From: Diphasiastrum complanatum
Lineage: Eukaryota > Streptophyta > Lycopodiopsida > Lycopodiales > Lycopodiaceae
Assembly (NCBI GenBank): GCA_029204225.1
Contig: CM055099.1
Location: 53,270,231 to 53,334,230 of the forward strand
DNA: 64,000 bases
Direction: 5' to 3'
Shown here: one piece after another, positions 58,935 through 64,000 of the stretch
Numbering within the stretch: position 1 is the stretch's first letter
Layout of the letters: the number at the start of each line of letters is the position of its first letter
Program-made: the position numbers and the translations under genes
Notes under the pieces: generated by a model
Databases searched by the model: none
What the model was told of the DNA's origin: nothing
What the model saw: only the letters and a program-made list of their open reading frames with translations

Positions 58935-60049
58935 GATAAATTTTTACCTCTGCATCAACCATTTTCAGTTTCGTATATGCTATTACATTTGGTACTGGAA
59001 AGAGCTCCAGTATTTTTTGGATATGGCTCTTGGCAATTTTGTGTGTGTGTGTGTATAATAGAGTTCATCTTTAAACAAATTGGATTATACACACCCTCAT
59101 CATTGACATATAAGGACAATACATATAAGCTCCAATGATCACTGCAATCAGAAAACAATAAATTTATGAGAATCAATGTGAAATCAAAATTCATATGAAA
59201 AATTCAATTTAATAAAATCTAAAAAAATACACTTACTTTGTTGTGTATGGGAGCACGAGAATTGGAGTCCCCAGTCTGACGTATTGGAGCATATCACTGT
59301 GCAGAATTTTGAAATCAAGGAAATCAAATGCAGCCATGAATTTAAGGGGAAACAATGCTACATCTATAAACAATGGGGTTTGGAAAAACTCCATCTAGTA
59401 CTAAATTGTCCCACCTCCTGCATTGTCATCTAGCATTTTATCCCTACTTTCTAATTCACCTGTATCTAATTTTGAAAGGGGAAGACCAGCATTCGTCTTC
59501 GGCATCTTAAAACTGTATCGAGGACCTAAAGCTGTAAGATATGTATTTAACAATTGTTCATACTGTACATATTGAGGACTATTTACAAAGGCAAGTGTAG
59601 GGGGTGACAGAAGTAATACAGATAAACCACAAAAAGAATCGTCATTCAAAATTGATTCTACCTTTAAATTTACAAAATCATCTAAATCATTTCCTAGAAC
59701 AGGAGATGGGGAAATAATATTTGTGGGGTTAGAAGGAGACTGAGATTTTGAAGGAGGAGGAGATTTATTAGGAGAAGAAGACTTAGCAAGAGAAGATAAA
59801 GATGGAGTTGTTGGAGGAGAAGAAGGAGACTTGGGAGGAGATTGCCTAGCAGATAGAATCTCAACCAGAGGAGATGGCTTTGAAAAATCCCTCGCTTTAT
59901 TAGGAGGGTCATGAGACCTCCTTTTCTTTGAAACACTCCTGCTCTGTACTCGAAAAACAAGCCGGGATGGTTGAAAGTGCTTTCGTTTTCTCTTCTTTGA
60001 ATCGTGTTTTGGAGGAGAGGAAGGAGCAGGTCTAAAGTCTCTGCAAATT

Positions 60050-60455
60050 TGTCATATGTGTCCCATAGCCTGAACACAATGTTGAAATCCTTGGACATGA
60101 TGGTCACCCTCTTGGCATGGATAGCTGCAACAATAGTATCTGAAAAAAATTTCATTTGGAAATCCTCATATGCAGTGTGCAGCGCCTCTATTGCCGTTAC
60201 AGTCCATCTCACATCTGTAGATAGACTTCTTGTAACCTGTCTGATGGATCTCTGTATGTGAGCTTTCAGAATCAAAAGATTATTGGTCTTCTGTAGCTTC
60301 CGAATATCCTTGAGCCAAGGTGGGTCTCTTCTTCTGCCCCTTGACTTAGGAGGAGGTGGTGGCGGACGAGGCGATGGTGGTGCATTTCCTTGACCCCCTC
60401 CCGTGATTGGGATTCCACTAGGGTGCACTCGTGTTGTTTGCTTAGTCTGCACCAT
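60050..60455 (-). other. Histone H3-like domain
   Basis: N-terminus VQTKQTTR parallels the H3 tail ARTKQTAR, with K4 kept and K9 replaced. A proline run and KSRGRRR follow. The fold begins LKDIRKLQKTNNLLI (H3: LREIRKYQKSTELLI), then RSIRQVTRSLSTDVRW, EALHTAYEDF, FSDT and IHAKRVTIM, which is identical to H3, then SKDF. Loop 1 has the canonical H3 length. Tryptophan 84 sits where CENP-A/CenH3 proteins have W and canonical H3 has F. The H3 C-terminal RRIRGERA is replaced. The resemblance extends over the whole fold. Confidence 0.85.
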
Positions 60456-60463
60456 TAGTGTCC

Positions 60464-60525
60464 AATATCAGATCAGCGCGTGAAGAAGAAGAACTCAGGA
60501 TCAGAAGTCAGGTCGAATCGATATC
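60464..60525. repeat. Inverted-arm unit 3 (5' UTR)
   Basis: 62 bp: AATATCAGATCAGCGCG, a GAAGAAGAAG-containing spacer, GGTCGAATCGATATC. It ends 8 bp upstream of the H3/Ulp1 start codon. Confidence 0.8.
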
Positions 60526-60678
60526 TAAATTTAACCAAATCGATAGCTGGTAGCGGATGGGTGTGCACGAGTAAAAGTGGAATGTAGGAAGGTTGCTTTG
60601 AACGAGCTGAATTGATATTGCATGGAAGTAGAGAACAGTAAAAACTTTAAGCAAAAATTTTTCAGCGTCGTCCATCTG

Positions 60679-60686
60679 TATATATA
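60679..60686 (-). promoter_or_regulatory. Candidate TATA box of the H3/Ulp1 gene
   Basis: The minus strand reads CTCTATATATACAG about 225 bp upstream of the start codon. This places a transcription start near 60650. Confidence 0.5.
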
Positions 60687-60689
60687 GAG

Positions 60690-61107
60690 AAAATCTGAAA
60701 TGATTGCATACATGGTGGTTTGGATGTCCGAGGCTCGGATTACGCTGATAATTACTTTGAGATATTCAGAGGCTTGTCAATCAAATCAAACCAAATATCC
60801 ATCTTTCATCAAAATGATTAGTCGATAATAACGACCCCAATTAATTTCTACAAAAGTATGGTCACATCTACAATTTATTGCTGAAATTGACAAGATTAAG
60901 CTATAAATATCTGACCTTTTTTTATATCCAATCATTATAATTTCGAAAAATTGCAAAGGCCATTATTTCACCCAATAGCAAATCGACGCGCATATACTGC
61001 ATGTGTAAAGCAGAGGTGCTATTCTCGTGCATTGAACCGATATTGGACAGAATATGAATGATCAGAGCTTGACTCGATAGATTCTACATATCTTTGGACA
61101 GTATGAA
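60690..61107. other. 5' flank of the H3/Ulp1 gene
   Basis: AT-rich, with no coding sequence. Contains unit 4 and ends at the LTR of B3. Confidence 0.55.
60974..61044. repeat. Inverted-arm unit 4 (upstream flank)
   Basis: 71 bp: AATAGCAAATCGACGCGCA, unrelated spacer, CATTGAACCGATATT. The most diverged copy, about 290 bp upstream of the candidate TATA box. Confidence 0.75.
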
Positions 61108-62342
61108 GGTTGGAGAAATAGGGTTTGTGAGTGGAGAAACGAAAATAGCCCAAAAAGAAAACGAACACAAAAAAAGAAGCAAGCTCGAATCTCAAACGAG
61201 AAATGAACTCGAAACTCGAATGAGAAATGAATTCGAACAAAACGTGGTCATGCGCAGCATAATGAGCTCTATTACTCTTTCCCTAAGCATGACTACGCCT
61301 ATTAGAAATGAATAGAACGTTAGTGATAGAAATCATGGTCATTCTGATTACGTAGCCAAACATTAACAAAACATGAAAATAATAATTTGTCGTGAACAGC
61401 AAGACAAATTAATTGTTGCAAATGATTCTCAAAGAGTTAGACTGAGCTAGACTGATAATTAGTCACGAAAGGCAAGACTAAATATTAGTTGTCAATATCT
61501 AGAGTAACAATAATTCGCTAAGAGTAGATTACCAGATTGAGCAACAAGAAAGTCAGACGTAATGAAGAAAAAACATAGCAATATCGACACAAATCTGAAT
61601 GCAGAACAATAGAGATGTTATCAGATTAAGTATAGCAAAATACACATGTTAATAATGTTGTGGAGCACAAGACAATAGCGGACAAAACCGCGTGCTCTAC
61701 AAAGCTAATTCAATTTGTAAAAGGAATGAACCTATTTTTGATAATAAAGAATCAATGTGCAAGGCATCTACTTCGTCTATCTCTGATAAGCTTCTATTGC
61801 TATTATCTTACACATACACTTGTTAATGCCACTGAATATGCAAATGGTATTCAATATATATACAATTTACAGGTGTGCAGATGAAGAAAGTACAAAGTGG
61901 ATGTGTTGTCTATAAGAGATCGTGGGTGGTTGTTGTCGTTGTAAAATCTGTTAGCACAGTTGCATGGAATGAGCGTGAAAAGGCAGCGACGTTAGCCTTT
62001 GCTAAAATGAACGTTGGTGGAGATGTGAAAAATGTGTCACTCTGATGCCTTAGGATTTGATTTACAGGGTGCCTTCACTTTTCCTAGGACACCTTCAGCA
62101 TTTTGTAAGGTAGTGTCGTCTTTTTCGCCTGTGACAAATCACGTGTAAAAACACAGTGTCGCGTTTTTTGTCTTTCTTTCGCCTGTGAGAATTTACTTCT
62201 ATTTATGCAAACAATCACGTTTTATTCGTCTGTCTTATTTTACATGTAAATATGCAGACTGTGAACAACAGGAATAAAAATGCAGCATGAATGGAGGCAG
62301 ATTAAAATGGGATTTAGGAGAGTAGAGGAGATAAATCCAACA
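61108..62342 (-). repeat. 3' LTR of B3
   Basis: About 1,235 bp ending AAATCCAACA. It contains the extra GTGTCGTCTTTTTCGCC block (about 62030-62190) also found in B2. The outer end GGTTGG is mutated. Confidence 0.86.
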
Positions 62343-64000
62343 CCCCCCTTCCCCTTAATCTGGATCCGTGAATGCCTTGATCTTCAAACTAAGCAATGCA
62401 CAAAATTTGTTGTGTGCATTAACACTTAATGCTTTTGTGAATATATCTGCAACCTTGTCCTGCGTTCTGCAGTACATTAAGCTCACCTCCTTGTTGAGAA
62501 CCTTGCCCCTGATGTAGTGATATCTGATTTCAATGTACTTACTCCTAGAGTGAAATCTAGGGTTGGATTATAAGGCAATAGCACTTTGATTATCACAGAA
62601 TAAAATTGTAGGGTTGTATTAATACTAATTAACGTCTGACAGTAAATTTTTCAACCAAAATGATTTTTTAATAGATTGAGAAGCAGCAATGTATTCTGCT
62701 TCTGTAGAAGAAAGTGCAATAGAGGTTTGCTTACGATTGTTCCATGAGATAGGACCGTCGTTGAAGAAGAATATAAATCCAAATGTGGACTTACGATTGT
62801 CTACATCCCCTTCCCAGCTTGCATCAGCATATCCACTGAGCTGATGAAGATTGTCGTTGCTGACATCTCCATAGCAGATGCACTGGTCCATGGTAGCTCG
62901 AATATATCTCATGACTCTTATGAGAGCCTTCCAATGGGTAATGCCAAGATTAGCCATATATTGGCTGAGTGAGCTTATTGCAAAAGAGATATCTGGTCTT
63001 GTACAAACCATTGCATACATGAGAGATCCAAGTATCGATCGATAAGGATACTTTCTCATCTGCTTCTCTTCCTGTTTGGTTTGGGGACATTGGTCCTTTG
63101 ACAAATACAGGCCTAGATCCATCAGGTAGTGAGCTAATTTACAATTGATTAGATTGTATATGTTAAAAACATTGTGAATATATTTCTGTTGAGTGATGTA
63201 AATCAGTCGTCTCGCTCTGTCTCTATGGATCTCTGAATGTCCAAACAGAAGTGAGCTTCATCCAAATCAGTCATGTCAAACTCTGAAAACAGCATTTGCT
63301 TAGAATCCTTGACCAAATTGGTACCAATTGTTGCTGAAGAGCAACATATCATCCACGTATAAGGTGATGATAATGAAGGATTGTTGCATGGACTTGGAAT
63401 AGACGTTGCAATCAGCAATGCTTGGTTTGAATCCTTGTTCGATGAAGAATGTGTTGATTCTCTAAAACCAAGCTTTGGTAGACTGTTTCAAGCCGTAAAG
63501 TGCTTTGTGGAGTTTACAGACATGATTCTTCATACCTTCCAGAACGTATCCTTCGGGCCAGATCATGTAGATATCTTCTTGTATAACTCCATTCAGATAG
63601 GCTGTTTGTACATCAAGTTGATGTACTTCAAGGTTGGCAGCTGTAGCATAAGACATGAGCATTCGGATCGACAAATGTTTGACTACTGGACTGAAAGTCT
63701 CGCTGTAGTCAACGTTGGAGATATGAGTGAATCCTCGTGCTACTAGTCTTGCCTTCCTTCAATCAATTGTTCCGTTGGCATTGTATTTGATCTTGAAGAT
63801 CCATTTGCAATCAATTATATTGCAGCCAATAGGAGCTTCGACTAGTGACCACGTCTGGTTCTTGATCAGAGAGGAGTACTCTCTGTCCATAGCTTTTCTC
63901 CATAGATCAGAGTCTGGTTGGCTGAGTGCCTCTTCGACTGTAGTCGGTTCCTATATCAAGAGACATGCAGACTCAGGAGTATACCTTGTGGGCTATGTGC
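62343..64000 (-). pseudogene. B3 pol: linker, reverse transcriptase, RNase H (partial)
   Basis: The linker and RT start (EEALSQPDSDLW, YKWIFKIKY) are at 63960-63770. RT is at about 63760-63203: AAANLEVHQLDVQTAYLNG, HKALYGLKQSTKAWF, YVDD intact near 63350, and a small insertion with frameshift near 63330. The RT end and RNase H form one open stretch 63122-62625: GLYLSKDQCPQT, SILGSLMYAMVCTRPDIS, SGYADASWEGDVDNRKS, ALSSTEAEYIAAS. The final RNase H segment to 62357 is broken by stops. It continues beyond the window, where integrase, protease and gag would lie. Confidence 0.9.

Larger units (their letters stand above)
58618..59394 (-). other. Ulp1-like C48 peptidase domain
   Basis: Exon 1 end: PLFIDVALFPL and GTPILVLPYTT. 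Splicing gives TTNDHWSLYVLSLY, the catalytic-histidine motif HWSLYV. Next, PICLKMNSI stands where the family has a ...LDS- aspartate, here asparagine. Exon 3: SQQVDSINCGWYIICNA, carrying the oxyanion glutamine and catalytic cysteine (Q...D..NCG). Spacing of the H, D/N, Q and C positions fits Ulp1. With D replaced by N and frame breaks, activity is unlikely. Confidence 0.78.
58348..60455 (-). pseudogene. Histone H3-like / Ulp1 (C48) protease fusion gene, decayed
   Basis: Four exons on the minus strand: 60455-59237, 59141-58948, 58726-58618 and 58506-58348, with introns of 95, 221 and 111 bp. Introns 1 and 2 have GT-AG ends. Intron 3 has a good TTTTTTTCAG acceptor but AT at the donor. Order: H3 tail and fold (residues 1-125), a P/S/K-rich linker with a KKRKRK nuclear-localisation-like run, an unknown segment, then a C48 peptidase. 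In the family these cleave SUMO or similar conjugates. Lesions: a shift between about 60050 and 60010, TAG at 59401 and 59395, a shift in a (CA)n run near 59050 and a T-run shift near 58675. The exon phases agree once these are allowed for. It could alternatively be two adjacent genes. Confidence 0.7.
61108..64000 (-). mobile_element. Copia element B3, right part outside the window
   Basis: Minus-strand family B copia: 3' LTR 61108-62342, polypurine tract, RNase H, RT and linker, cut by the window edge at 64000. Closer to B1 in coding sequence and to B2 in LTR structure. Confidence 0.9.

Noticed and set aside
59694-60028. Continuation of the H3 frame into a leucine-rich tail
   Set aside because: The neighbouring frame over the same DNA gives a P/S/K-rich sequence with a basic run and leads in frame into the protease region. 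The leucine-rich reading is the complementary-frame artefact of CCT/CTT repeats.
58778-61044. CRISPR-like reading of the repeated arms with spacers
   Set aside because: Plant nuclear context, only four scattered units, each with two inverted arms rather than one direct repeat, and no cas genes.

Overview
The window is plant nuclear DNA dominated by decayed retrotransposons. The evidence is the density of Ty1/copia elements primed by initiator methionine tRNA, a Ty3/gypsy fragment, a CACTA-type DUF4218 fragment, GT-AG introns of 83 to 221 bp, and long (AT)n and (CT)n microsatellites. The sequence does not fix the species. I see no rRNA, tRNA or CRISPR, and no clearly intact host gene.

Layout. 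1-5127: low-information DNA with one LTR relic and three microsatellites. 5128-16647: copia element B1 on the minus strand (TSD GAATG), carrying non-autonomous element A (9305-14465, TSD TAAGG) inserted in its protease region. 16995-20382: copia element D, with its integrase core and 3' LTR lost. 21075-22221: the end of a family C copia. 22222-27460: copia B2, whose 5' part has been replaced by a family A leader and LTR. 27770-30329: a CACTA relic, a copia integrase scrap and an unrecognised open frame. 30330-39777: plus-strand copia E, split by element F (31215-36769, TSD ATATG). 39778-43520: copia G, joined to an unrecognised coiled-coil reading frame. 44970-45560: gypsy and copia scraps. 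46759-52710: nearly full-length plus-strand copia I. 54140-56310: rearranged family C pieces. 57472-60455: two convergent, intron-containing, decayed genes that are not retrotransposon genes. 61108-64000: copia B3, running off the window.

Two systems stand out. First, the minus-strand gene at 60455-58348 joins a divergent histone H3 domain (with an H3-like TKQT tail and a CENP-A-like tryptophan) to a proline/serine/lysine-rich linker and a Ulp1/C48 SUMO-protease-like domain. Four copies of a 62-71 bp unit, with conserved inverted arms and unrelated spacers of near-constant length, lie in and around this gene. A second, unrecognised decayed gene converges on it, with 19 bp between the stop codons.

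Second, elements A and F form a lineage of gag-bearing non-autonomous copia elements. Both keep long reading frames that include a degenerate reverse-transcriptase-like segment with the catalytic YVDD changed. F has two LTRs with no difference visible by eye, a perfect TSD, a perfect PBS and an intact frame of about 1,024 codons, so it appears to have moved very recently using enzymes supplied by another element.

Insertion order readable from the nesting: B1 before A, and E before F.
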